Below the pieces are notes generated by a model. That model did no database searches, had not been told where the DNA came from, and saw only the letters and a program-made list of their open reading frames with translations. A stretch of 64,000 nucleotides of DNA from Magicicada septendecula (taxonomy: Eukaryota > Arthropoda > Insecta > Hemiptera > Cicadidae), in assembly GCA_034769895.1 (NCBI GenBank), contig CM068367.1, forward strand, positions 1,317,657,046 through 1,317,721,045. Reading direction: 5' to 3'. A program made the position numbers and the translations under genes. Shown piece by piece: positions 23,458 to 33,649 of this stretch. Positions within the stretch are counted from its first letter, which is position 1. Each line of letters starts with the position of its first letter.

Positions 23458-25107
23458 AGAATCTTCATTCTTCTATGTAAAACTGTATATACTCACAATA
23501 CACTACATCTAATAACAAAAGACTAACAGTAACACAACAGTAACATAATCCTGGTACACTAGACCTACTAATAAAAACACTATTGTCTTTAAATATCACA
23601 ACTTCACTGTGACCATTCTTAAATACAGTGTTTTCTTTCTTTACCACTCTGCTGCTATATAACATCATGTCGCTTCTGAAAGTGGTAGAGATTTCTTTCT
23701 TCAACTCACATCTTCACTGTGACTCCTGCTGAAGTGGAGAAATCTTCTTTCTTCTACTTACAACTACAATACAGGCACAATAAACTATTAAATTTATTAT
23801 ATTTAATAAGCTATTAAAAACAATATTGTCTTTAAACGTAACAGTTTCATTGTGGCCGTTCTTGAAGGTAATGATTTTCTTTCTTCATCTCATTGCTGCT
23901 ATGTAATATGATGTCTCATGAAAGTGGCAAATCCCTCTTTCAGAAATATATATCTTCATTTGTAATTCCCGCTCAAATGGAGAAATCTTCTTTCTTGTAC
24001 TTCAAACTGTAATATATTAACAATACACTATAATTGTTAATAAAAACACTGTTTACTTGAACTATGCCTACTTCATTATAACCATTCTTGAAGTGCAGTA
24101 TCTAATTTCTTTACCTTACTGCTGCTATATATAATCATGTTCCTTGTGGAAGTGACAATGTCTTCTACCTTGAACTCACATCTTCGCTGTGGCCCCTGCT
24201 GAAATGGAAAAATCTTATTTCTTTTACTTACGACTATAATACAAGCACAATGCACCATAACTAATGTTAAAAACACTTTTGTCCTTAAATACGACGGTTT
24301 TATTCTACCATCCTTCAATTTCAGAAATTTATTTCTTTACCCCCTGCAGCTATATAATATAATGTCTCTTCCCAAAGGGCTAAAGACTATCCCCTGGAAC
24401 TTACATCTTCTGTGTGGCTATTGCTGAAATCAAGAATTTTCTTTCTTCTACCTAACCGCGGCAACACAATCATAATATATTATAGCTATTAAAAACACTA
24501 TTGTCTTTAACCATGACAGCTTCATTGTGGCCAGTCTTGAAGTTCATTATTTACTTTCTTCAACTAACTGCTGCTATATAACATGATGCTCTTATGAAAG
24601 TGGCAAAAACGTCTTGAACTTATATCTTCATCTTACGTAAATGGAGAAACGTTTTTCTTCAACGGGTCATAGCATGCTATACTGGTTTTGTAGAACGTGT
24701 CTCCTGATGACACAAGGAACATCATTGTTGAATCCACATGTTCACTGCGACTGCTTCACTGCAACCCTCGCTGAGATGGAACAGCATCCTTTCTTGAATC
24801 TACAGCTGAATTTGATTACTTCACTGCACGCGCTCAGTGAACTCATAGGTTCATTGTGGCCCCCGCTGAAATGGATAAATGTTCTTTCTCCTACTTAACC
24901 ACCGGAATACTATAAGAATACACTATAGCTATTAATGAAAACACTTTTCACTTGAATTAAGACTGCTTCATTGTGACCATTCTTAAAGTGTAGTCCTTTT
25001 TTCATCTCACTGCTGCTGTAGTCACTTCTGGAAGTGGCAAGTCTTATTTCTTCCACTCACCTTCATTGTGGCTCCTGCTAAAATGGAGAAATCTTCATGG
25101 CTTGTTA

Positions 25108-25265
25108 AAATTCCTTCTCGGGATGCTTGACCGTGGTCCAATGTTTTCTACAAAACCAGACGTTTCGGCAGTGCCATCGACTGCCATCATCAGTGAAAAT
25201 CGAGTGGGCTAACGTAAGGTGGTATACGTTAGTGACCACAGTACTCTGGTTAAGGCTGAGGAAAG
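25108..25265 (-). repeat. Single arm of a foldback repeat family (same family as 33.35-33.65 kb)
   Basis: Shared words with the 33.4-33.6 kb element are GTGGTCCAA, ACCAGACGTTTCGGCAGT, GCCATC.TCAGTGAAAA and CCACAGTACT.TGGTTAAGG. Only one arm is present. On the minus strand it contains CTGATGA, a GGCAG/CTGCC hairpin and GAAACGTC. It marks the right boundary of the satellite-like array. Confidence 0.75.
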
Positions 25266-25319
25266 AAGTAGAAAGAAGTAGTTTCTATGAAGTAGTTTCA
25301 TTTTCATTTCGAAAATGAT

Positions 25320-26930
25320 TTTAAATATAAATCTTAGAACATGGAAGTCGTGTATATTCTCCGTACTGATATTTTTTAATTAATTTTTCAGTGTCTTTTT
25401 AATCATTAGTAGTAAAAAACAAGTATCTAGAAGCTTTGTTAACATTACTGTATATTGTGCAATATTTGTAAATAAAAACTGTGTATGTATAAAAAATACA
25501 GTATATTTTGTTTTTATTAAATATTTCATCCGTTCTGAAGCAAAGCCTCTTCAGTGCTTCAAAAAAAAAGACAAAAACAGGAAAAAATATATGTAAATCT
25601 CCAAAACAATGTTCTTACCAATGAAAGTCATTCAATCATAAAATAAATCAATTATTGTATAGGCCTATGCATAAAACTTGTATTTTCATTTTGTTGTAAT
25701 GTTTTTTCCAACAGTATATAAAAAAAGTATTGAAAAGAAATTCAATTCTTCAATTTGAAAACATTAAATAAATAATTACCTTATTTTATCCACTAAGTAA
25801 TCTTCTTTAAAAAAAAAAAAAAAAAAAAACAGTCCATTCCTGAGTTAGGTTCACAGAAGAGTTTAATCAAATCTTATGTAACTTGCAGATGTTAACTTTT
25901 TGAGGTGAACACTGAACAGTAATGCAGTCATGGTTACGTGCTTAAAAGAAAAGCAGAGACAATAGTGACTTCTTTATTGGTGTCAAAGTAACACACTTCT
26001 CTTCAGTAATGTCTGTTACCAGTTTCACTATTAAGATATTTCTGGCAAAGCCAATAGTTATCTGAACGCATATCCAATATCTACCTTAATGGATTCAATC
26101 TACATCTTGTGTGTCACAGGGATCTGCAAATTTGTTTTATGTTCCCAGGTATTTGTTTCTGGTTAAATTTTGGGTACAATTTAACCTATAAAATTTTGGG
26201 TCTAAAACTGAGGCCTATAACTTTTAGTTTTAGAATGTGGATATTTTAAAATTTACAAGTTACAAGAATTATGAAAAATTACAAAAATTTAGTTTATGAA
26301 TACACATTTAAAATATTTGAAAATAAAAAGATGGTCTGAGATGTAACCCAAATCAGAATTTATATTCCAGTACAGTATGGTACCGACAAGGTTCACATGA
26401 AGCTTGCAAATGATAAACATATGCACTAATATTTCATTGCTTTGGTTATTATGTAAAATTTCAAATTATTTAAATAGTTTTAAAAGTATTTTACCACAGG
26501 TTAAAACTGCAAAATGAAGTTCTCAATAATGTCAAATTAATTTATCCAAGTTTATCAGTTTTTTGTGTAAAAGAAAAATAAATTAAGAGAACATGTCTGT
26601 TAATTTTAGGCACAATTAAATAGCAGTCTTAAATAGTTTGGAATTGATCATATTTCTTAGTTTCTGTTGTATTATTAATTTGAAAAGAAATGTGTTAATA
26701 ATTCTACATATTTTTTATTTAAGTTCAGTAGCTGCACCCTAAAATTTGATTCAGACTTATAATATTGCATTTGCTTTATTATAACTTTTGATAAATTAAA
26801 TTTGAATTTTTATTTGGCTTTTAACTTGTAACTTTTATTGTTGTATGTGTTCTGTCATAAATACTTGTGCCTCTAAATATTGAAAATGTTTGTTGACAAT
26901 ATAGGATAGATAATATATTATATTATTTGC
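25320..26930. other. AT-rich sequence, no gene recognised
   Basis: No coding or repeat structure was recognised apart from A-rich runs (25.81 kb). The 3' part directly precedes a dead hAT exon and may include its upstream intron, since TTATTTGCAG at 26923-26932 resembles a splice acceptor. Confidence 0.4.
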
Positions 26931-26932
26931 AG

Positions 26933-27365
26933 ATTAACGTCAATGAAGAGATCATGAAAGCAGCTCAAAATTTAGTAGAAGCATATGGTAATGATTTGGA
27001 CAACAAACTGGAAAATGAACTAATTAATTTCTAGCCTTTTTGGAATGAGTACATCGAAGAAGGTGAAAGGGAGAAAACTGTCATCAGCAACGAACAGTGG
27101 ATGTACAAACTCCTTCTAGAAAATAACGTTAAGGAACATTTTCCTAACGTGGAATGTTTGCACTTTGAATGTATTTGTCAATTATGGTTACCAACAGTAG
27201 TGGTGAAATCTCATTTTCGAAATTGAAACTTATAAAATTAGGCTCCAGACAACCATGTTAGAAGATAGGCTGAATTTTTTATCTCTTATGAGCCTAGACA
27301 GTGATATTTAGAAACAGTTATGAAGATGTCATAAGTAAATTTGTTAATATTAAGGGTGCCAATAA
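26933..27365 (+). pseudogene. hAT transposase (ZMYM1-like) C-terminal fragment, decayed
   Basis: Translated pieces in order are INVNEEIMKAAQNLVEAYG with DLDNKLENEL, a stop, then WMYKLLLENNVKEHFPNVE, then in shifted frames SGEISFSKLKLIK, MLEDRLNFLSLMSLDSDI and RNSYEDVISKFVN. This is the order of the C-terminal hAT dimerisation domain (usual word ERSFSKLKLIK, then R..M...RL..L..L) found in zinc-finger-MYM-like transposases. At least one stop and three frame changes make it non-functional. Terminal repeats were not found, so it may be a relic of a larger copy. Confidence 0.75.
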
Positions 27366-27924
27366 ATCAAACCAAATCCTAATGAAAGTAGTACACTACA
27401 GTCTTTTTATGATGCAGAAACATTATGATTTACTTACAGAGTTGTACAATACAGAATATACCCTAATACGTTTTTATATTCTTTGTAAAAATATGTTTAA
27501 TTAGTGATAATTCGATAATTACAATGAATGACACTGTTTTACTTTTCTTTGGAAATCAGTTGTTTTTATTTTTCCTACATCTTTGTTCTGTTTAGGGTCT
27601 TTTGAGTGTAACACAAAAACGAGTGCAATCTTTTATTATTATTTTTATAGACTCCAGAATGCCATTGTACATTGAGATAACTTGAAACGGTTAAATTGTT
27701 TAACATAATATTGAAAATTTACAAAAACAGTGTATCCCAAATTACACTTGACAATGATTTTATTTGCAATTATGAAAGATATATTTTTCAAAATTTTGCG
27801 GGGCTATGACCTGAACCCCCCGGTAGATGGAGAATCCGCACCAGCCTAGGGATCGAACAGGTCTAAATCTAGCTCTAAATCCCATTCCTGTGTCTATAAT
27901 TTCAGCGCACTGAGGAATTTTATA
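27366..27924. other. Unassigned sequence
   Basis: This stretch is AT-rich except for a GC-richer segment at 27.80-27.90 kb. On the minus strand that segment contains GTTCGATCCC, resembling a pol III B box as in SINEs, but no A box or tRNA fold could be completed. Confidence 0.35.
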
Positions 27925-28565
27925 CTACCGAGGAATGTGTAACAAGCTTGTTATTTAAAGATTGTAAATGTACTTCATTATTTTAAATAATTGGTGTAAG
28001 TTTAATATATCACAGTATTTTCTGCCATTTAAAATACAATATTTTATTTGTAAACAATTTTTTTTGAAAGTATTTTTGCATCCTATAAAGTAGAACGCAT
28101 CAGATTTTGACATTTGAATCTTTTCATTACCAAGAATTGTATTAAGGGATCGACTCCAAGGTAATGCAATTGTAACTAACAGTCTTGCTTATTTCTAGTA
28201 ATCGCCAGAGGTCGCTTTGTGGAACTACGTGTATCAGAGACAATCATATTAGGCAATAGTAATGAGAGTAATGTTTGTTCCTGTATGTAAATGAATGGTT
28301 TCTTTAACTTCTTCGTATTTATTATGTTTATAATTTGTGTAGCAAATATAAAGTTCGTGTGGTTTATCAAAAACGTTTACTTACGTTTTAAGTAAACGTA
28401 TAAAAGAATAGAATTATATAGAATTGTATAGATGTTTTTAAGGTAAGTCCTTGAAAGTTCTTACAAAGAATTTGTTTAGAGCAATAGTTGTAGTTGTTAG
28501 GTATAGTCAAAGCCTCAAATTAACAGTTCTTCAGTCATTAGCAATACATTTTTAAATATACGTTA
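27925..28565. repeat. Diverged copy of the first 640 bp of the 1,575-bp repeat unit
   Basis: It shares with 38365-39000, in the same order, GAGGAATGTGTAACAAG, CCAAGAATTG, GGGATCGACTCCAAGGTAA, TAGTAATCGCCAGAGGTCGC, TGTATCAGAGA and a tail TTAGCAATA.AT.TTTAAA. The 110-bp block around 28130-28235 is much better conserved than the rest. Confidence 0.8.
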
Positions 28566-29570
28566 ACAAAATTAATGAGTTTGGCTGCTCAGAATTTATA
28601 CACGAGTTTTGCTTTTAATATATTTTTACACATGTCATGAAATAATTTTATACACTTCAAATTTATCTTCATAAGTGTATAATTATATTCATAAATACTC
28701 ATATTTGTCTTGTGTGTATATGTGTGTGTGTATGTATTATTATTATTAATAATAAAACGTTTACAAGAATATATATGAGGATTTATGAATGTAATTGATG
28801 ACCTTATAAGGTAATTACTTCACAGCTTTAAAATAAAAATACATACTTATATCAAAATATGAGCATTTATGAATAAAATTAATAACCTTACAAGGTAATT
28901 AGTTCACAACTTTAAAGTACATACTTATATCAAATTTTATATCTGATGATGATATTTTGAGTGCTACTGAAACATTGCTAATTTACAAAATAAAAAAATA
29001 TATTCTTTTAAAAAGTTTTGTTAGTATTAATAATAATGATAATATCAATGCATAAGAACAGACAAGATTGTACTTATTTACGTACATAAGAGTATCACCC
29101 ATAAAGAATCGAGATATGTTACGTTGTACATAAGGGTCGATATTCTGGTTGTGTGTTTAATTTTATAAACATGCCAGCAGCACTACTTGGCTAAGGAGAC
29201 TTTCATGAATTTTCATTTAAGAAAAAATCGAACTCTTGCTAAGGTTATGTAATCGTGAGGTAAAAATCTTCCTTTTCCTTTTATGAGCTTCTCTGGCGGT
29301 GGTACGTTTAAACAACTACGTGTTGTCTCTAAAATCCTCTCTCCTCTTCTTTGGAGGTTACCCCTAAACGTTGTACCTTCTTTTTTTACCTTTGACAAGA
29401 CAGTTTTTCATTCCGCCTGTCATTATTACAAAGCGCCCAAACTGTCTTCGGTATGTCGTGTAACCTGCTTTAGTGATAAATATTTTCTCTATAGTTCACG
29501 TAATTTTGGGTGCTGTGTTCCACTTTCGGTACTCTGAGCATACTTTCCTCTCTATCCCCCTCTCTCTCTC
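28566..29570. other. Unassigned sequence with a short tandem duplication
   Basis: A unit of about 80 bp is duplicated at 28776-28858 and 28860-28937 (shared words ATTTATGAAT, AAGGTAATTA.TTCACA, ACATACTTATATCAAA). Directly after it comes CTGATGATGATATTTTGAG and CTACTGAAACATTG, resembling the motif in the foldback elements. Short open frames at 29.2-29.5 kb have no recognisable family. Confidence 0.45.
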
Positions 29571-29576
29571 CCTCTC

Positions 29577-29790
29577 TCAATTGGCGCTACAGCTCATGGA
29601 GAGCCTTGGCCTCCTGGACAATCCGCCTCCAGACGTCTCGATCCTCTGCTGTCAGTCTCCATCTTTTTCTCAGTCTCTATCTTTTACACCAAGCCTGCGC
29701 AGGTCGTTCTCAAAATCATCCAACCATCGTTTTCTGGGCCAACCCCTACTTCTTCTTCCACCAGGTCTCCCCGAAAGCAAAAAGCCTGGC
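29577..29790 (-). pseudogene. LINE ORF2 C-terminal tail fragment
   Basis: On the minus strand the frames read GRRSRGWPRKRWLDDFENDL and RRLGVKDRD, then after a stop and frame change RWRLTAEDRDVWRRIVQEAK and ALHEL. This is the GRP..RW...L...G......A.DR..WR pattern that ends CR1/RTE-like LINE proteins. Only the last part of the element is present, as usual for 5'-truncated LINE copies; it ends beside a CT-rich tract at 29.54-29.58 kb. Confidence 0.8.
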
Positions 29791-30785
29791 TGGGGGTTGG
29801 GGGTTGGGCGTGAGACTAACAATCTTGCCCCGGAAAAACGAAAACGCTTTGGTTACGCATACTGAGCATACACCTTAGACCCAAAATTCTAATGGTTTGA
29901 TTCAGTGTTTGTTTCAATCTATCTCCTAGGCGGTCCCGATTTTATAATCGGCCCACTGAGCATTTGCCCAGGGACGAACCTCCTCACATGGAAAAAAAGG
30001 AAGGATAATGAGAAAACATCTTTAACCTTAAAATAACACATAAAATAACAAAACTTACAAAAAAATGATAAATGCAAAGGATGCGAGTGAATTATATTTT
30101 TCTGTATTATTAAAATACAGTGACAATGAAGCTACGGAACTTGGGCTCCAAGTTGTAGATCTGCTCCAAGTCGGATGGTAATTCTGAAAAAAAGGACCAA
30201 AGCAGTAGAACGTCTTGGGTAGGTCCTGCTATGAACGGGGTAAGCCACTCCAGTCAGAAGCGTGTTTATGTATTGCCGTCTACAGGTTATACATGTTTTG
30301 CGGCACCCATATGGTCCATTTTACCCAAAGAAAGGACTGCTCAAAAATCATTTTGAAAGACAAGTGATTGTGGCCAGATTTTACTTTTCCTTCGCGTATT
30401 GTACGGTAGAGGTTCGTACAGGTTAGAAAAAGGGTTGTAGGGAGTCCGTGATACCGTAGCAAATTAAGTCTATCATTCTCGTTATCGTTTTGTGAAGAAT
30501 ACAGGTTTATTTTTTTACGGTTGCCCCAGTAGCCAGCCCGGGACACGGCGGGTCCACGGGTGATGGATAACGGAAAGGCTCTCCGAAGGAGGGTGAAGGG
30601 AGAAATCCCTCCCGACCCAAAACTGCCATGGCATTGTTGTTACTTGCTGCTTTGCTGGAATCTTGTAAAGTTGGACGAGCTAAAGAGGGCAGAGGAATAG
30701 TTGAACTTCAAGATTAGAAAAATATATAGGTTCGTCTATCCCAATGTCAGGGGAGACGGGACAGGAAAGATCATTTACCCACTCT
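29791..30785. other. Unassigned sequence, partly GC-richer
   Basis: The segment starts with a G-run stretch (29.79-29.82 kb, three runs of three or more G). A segment at 30.12-30.62 kb is moderately GC-rich, with CTCCGAAGGAGGG and CCCTCCCGACC words, and might be LINE or host leader sequence. No domain was recognised. Confidence 0.35.
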
Positions 30786-30787
30786 CA

Positions 30788-30851
30788 TATTTTTTACTAT
30801 CACGTGAATTCACGTGAGCTCAGGTGACGTGATAGCAATGTGTTTCCAGCT
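30788..30851 (+). mobile_element. PIF/Harbinger-like right terminal repeat, solitary
   Basis: The segment ends GTGATAGCAATGTGTTTCCAGCT and is followed by TAA, the usual PIF/Harbinger target triplet. The same terminus in the opposite sense starts at 31206. Upstream are several CACGTGA words. The other end of this element was not found. Confidence 0.6.
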
Positions 30852-31402
30852 TAAGTGGGTTTCATTTCCTCGGAGAACTCGATCTAACTTTTAATGTTTG
30901 CGCAAACATAAAGCACAGGTACTCAAACACTCATGGTTTTTACGGTTTACGGTGAGTAAAAATTGTACTTATGAATTGTATAACGGGGGGTCTTACAGTA
31001 ACCTGTCATTTGCATCTGTATTTAAATCACTATAAATAGAGAAAAATTAACGCTAGTTAAATTTGTTCTTTCCTAATAACAGCCTAGGCATGTAAAATTT
31101 TAAATCTGCTTAGGCAAGCCTACGTTTGACATCAGCAGCCCCCTGGGCACACTGTGAACAACCCCCGCTCCGAGGATCTCTCTCCCTTTACAATAACAAC
31201 AGTAAAGCTGGAAACACATTGCTATCACGTCACGTGAGATCAAGACTTGCCTTAACCCGTGAAATCGTAGTGTAGAGACACACTTATGTCACGTCACGTC
31301 ACTTCATGTTCACATGAACTCATGTGAACACGCGTGAAGCCGTGTAAACATTCGTGAAGGCAAATAAAATTCTACTTAATCAAAAACTCAGTTAACATAA
31401 GC

Positions 31403-31552
31403 AGGAGCTGGATACACGATATAAACTTAGAAAGACAAGGAAAAGGTGACTTTCAGAATATAATACAAGATTGAAAGTACAAAAAGCAAGAAGATCCAGC
31501 TAAATTTCAAATGTATTTCAGACTGAATAAGGAAGAATTTGATCATTTACAT
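31403..31552 (+). pseudogene. PIF/Harbinger (HARBI1-like) transposase fragment, left arm
   Basis: The frame reads RSWIHDINLERQGKGDFQNI, a stop, then EDPAKFQMYFRLNKEEFDHL. This is the region just before the DDE nuclease of HARBI1-like transposases (pattern W.HDIN..R...G.F..L......DP.KF..YFRM....F..L). It has one TGA inside and stops at the arm end, so it is only a fragment. Confidence 0.75.
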
Positions 31553-32023
31553 ATGAGTTAAATTGCTTGGAGACACAGTCTTCACGTCACGTATCTCACG
31601 TAATGTCACGTGACATAGCCGGCCATTTCACGGCTCACGTAAATCACATTTTCTGTTCAATCACACTTTTGTGAGGCGTGAGGTGACAAGTACGTGAAAA
31701 TGGAGGAGTTGTTAATAGAAAAAGTGAGATTGCATTAATATTAAAATGATATGTACATTACAGTATGTCTCTTTTTTTAATTAAAAAATGTGTTTGTTTT
31801 TTTGTAACCACTGATCAATAATTTCATGTTTCAAGATGTTAAACAAATTTTATGCTTTTAAAAATTCTAAATTTTAACAATTATATAATGCTTTAAAGTA
31901 TAATCAATTAAGATGTTCTTGTTTATTTCACGCTTACCTTAAACACACGGCTAATATCTCTTGAGAGCTTATATCGTTTCTGAGATAGGTGCTCTTTTTT
32001 TGTATATCATCTTTAATAAGATT

Positions 32024-32173
32024 ATGTAAATGATCAAATTCTTCCTTATTCAGTCTGAAATACATTTGAAATTTAGCTGGATCTTCTTGCTTTTTGTACT
32101 TTCAATCTTGTATTATATTCTGAAAGTCACCTTTTCCTTGTCTTTCTAAGTTTATATCGTGTATCCAGCTCCT
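32024..32173 (-). pseudogene. PIF/Harbinger transposase fragment, right arm (inverted copy)
   Basis: This is the reverse-complement duplicate of 31403-31552 with the same internal stop. The identity of the stop shows that the inversion was made after the gene had already decayed. Confidence 0.75.
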
Positions 32174-32721
32174 GCTTATGTTAACTGAGTTTTTGATTAA
32201 GTAGAATTTTATTTGCCTTCACGAATGTTTACACGGCTTCACGCGTGTTCACATGAGTTCATGTGAACATGAAGTGACGTGACGTGACATAAGTGTGTCT
32301 CTACACTACGATTTCACGGGTTAAGGCAAGTCTTGATCTCACGTGACGTGATACCAATGTGTTTCCAGCTTTACTGTTGTTATTGTAAAGGGAGAGAGAT
32401 CCTCGGAGCGGGGGTTGTTCACAGTGTGCCCAGGGGGCTGCTGATGTCAAACGTAGGCTTGCCTAAGCAGATTTAAAATTTTACATGCCTAGGCTGTTAT
32501 TAGGAAAGAACAAATTTAACTAGCGTTAATTTTTCTCTATTTATAGTGATTTAAATACAGATGCAAATGACAGGTTACTGTAAGACCCCCCGTTATACAA
32601 TTCATAAGTACAATTTTTACTCACCGTAAACCGTAAAAACCATGAGTGTTTGAGTACCTGTGCTTTATGTTTGCGCAAACATTAAAAGTTAGATCGAGTT
32701 CTCCGAGGAAATGAAACCCAC

Positions 32722-33340
32722 ACTATATTCCTGTTTGCTAACTCTCTTACCAAATATATCTTGTCGGGAGTCGCATCGAGCGCTAACAGGAAAATACGAA
32801 TTGATAAATGTTGAAACTTAGAAGGCAGTGGTAAATTTGTGTTAACAGTCAACTGTTCAAAACGCAGCAAAATTTAAATTATCTTTTAGAATTTTAATAG
32901 CACGGAGTATTAAGTGCTAAGACGTAAAGTTTTCTTCCATTCGAATGAAACAGTAAACACATTTAAAACACTGAAATACAATGATGAGACTAACTATAAG
33001 TAATGGATTATTTTTTCAAAAACATAAACCATCCATATTCCGTTCTGAAAATTATTTTAGTATTACTAAGCAGTTTAAGTATAGACAAATGTTAACTCAG
33101 TAAATCTGAGGTACTGAATAATGGTCTAAGATACAGTAATCAGTCTAATTGTTAATTAATGAAATTAATGGATAGAAAAAACACTCCACATGAATCACAC
33201 TAAATTTTCTGCAATTGTTTTTTATAAATTTTTGGTAATTTAAATAAATGTTCTATTACTAAACAGTTTAAATGTAGAGCCATTTGAAAACAGTTTAAGC
33301 AGTTTAAATAATTCTAGTACTTTTGTACAAAGACTTATAC
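32722..33340. other. AT-rich spacer, no gene recognised
   Basis: No recognisable frame, repeat end or RNA gene was seen between the two inverted-repeat structures. Confidence 0.4.
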
Positions 33341-33349
33341 GGCCGGTGT

Positions 33350-33645
33350 CATTTTGATTAAAATTAACTCCCAGGTTGTTTGGCGGTGGTCCAAAGTTTC
33401 TGACAAACCCAGACGTTTTGGCAGTACTACTGACTGTCATCTTCAGTGAAAACGAGTCAACGCTAACGTGGGATGTAGTACGTTATTATGTTAAGGCTTA
33501 ACCACAGTACTGTGGTCCTAACGTACTACATCCCACGTTAGCGTTGACTCGTTTTCACTGAAGATGGCAGGTAGTGGTACTGCCGAAACGTCTGGTTTTA
33601 TCAGAAACTTTGGACCACGACCAAACAGCCCGGTAGTTAATTTTA
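33350..33645. repeat. Foldback element with arms of about 140 bp
   Basis: The left arm starts TTTTGATTAAAATTAACT and the right arm ends AGTTAATTTTAATCAAAA. The arms meet in a centre including ACCACAGTACTGTGG. Each arm contains TGGTCCAAAGTTTCTGA, CCAGACGTTT.GGCAGT and TCTTCAGTGAAAACGAGTC. The right arm (33558-33592, plus strand) keeps CTGAAGA, a GGCAG/CTGCC hairpin, GAAA and ACGTC. The left arm has changed bases in this motif. It is probably non-autonomous. Confidence 0.9.
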
Positions 33646-33649
33646 ATCA

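Larger units (their letters stand above)
19200..25105. repeat. Diverged tandem array with higher-order structure, about 5.9 kb
   Basis: The same set of words recurs in one orientation throughout: GAAATCTTCTTTCTTCTACTT, ACTAAAGCTATTAATAAAAA, CATTGTGACCATTCTTGAAG, TCTTCTGGAAGTGGCAAAG, TGGTGGCTCCTGCTGAAGTG. Successive GTGGTGGCTC marks near 20266, 20519, 20822, 21080 and 21312 give units of roughly 230-300 bp. Each unit looks like three sub-units sharing GAAGTGG...CTTCTTTCTT. A second block type, marked by GTTGAATCCACATGTTCACTG and TTTGATTACTTCACTGCA, recurs near 19.83, 21.64, 22.31 (partial) and 24.73 kb, giving higher-order periodicity. No frame is shared between units, so it does not look coding. 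Edges are approximate. I do not recognise the family. Confidence 0.85.
31206..32370. mobile_element. PIF/Harbinger-like element with foldback structure
   Basis: It starts AGCTGGAAACACATTG.TATC and ends with the reverse complement, flanked by TAA (31203-31205) and TTA (32371-32373). Subterminal regions repeat CACGTGA/TCACGTC words. The two inner arms each contain the same piece of a Harbinger nuclease gene in opposite orientation. The spacer has an ATG frame encoding MEELLIEKVRLH before a stop, possibly the start of the element's second gene. Because the flanking triplets are inverted rather than direct, this is not a simple insertion. Confidence 0.7.
30855..32721. repeat. Long perfect-phase palindrome, arms about 699 bp
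   Basis: The arms 30855-31553 and 32023-32721 are reverse complements with only sparse mismatches and no net indel (paired coordinates sum to 63576 throughout), around a 469-bp spacer. The outer 348 bp of each arm are not transposon-like. The inner part carries Harbinger ends and transposase sequence. The left arm starts exactly after the TAA that follows the solitary Harbinger end at 30851. Confidence 0.95.

Noticed and set aside
19200-25105. CRISPR-like or regularly spaced repeat system
   Set aside because: Units are hundreds of bases long, diverged and without constant short repeats and unique spacers, and the sequence is eukaryotic.
27800-27880. SINE or tRNA-derived promoter
   Set aside because: A B-box-like word exists on the minus strand, but no A box at proper distance and no repeat copy in the window.
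29790-29825. G-quadruplex regulatory element
   Set aside because: Only three G-runs of three or more are present beside a LINE tail, so a stable four-run structure is not supported.
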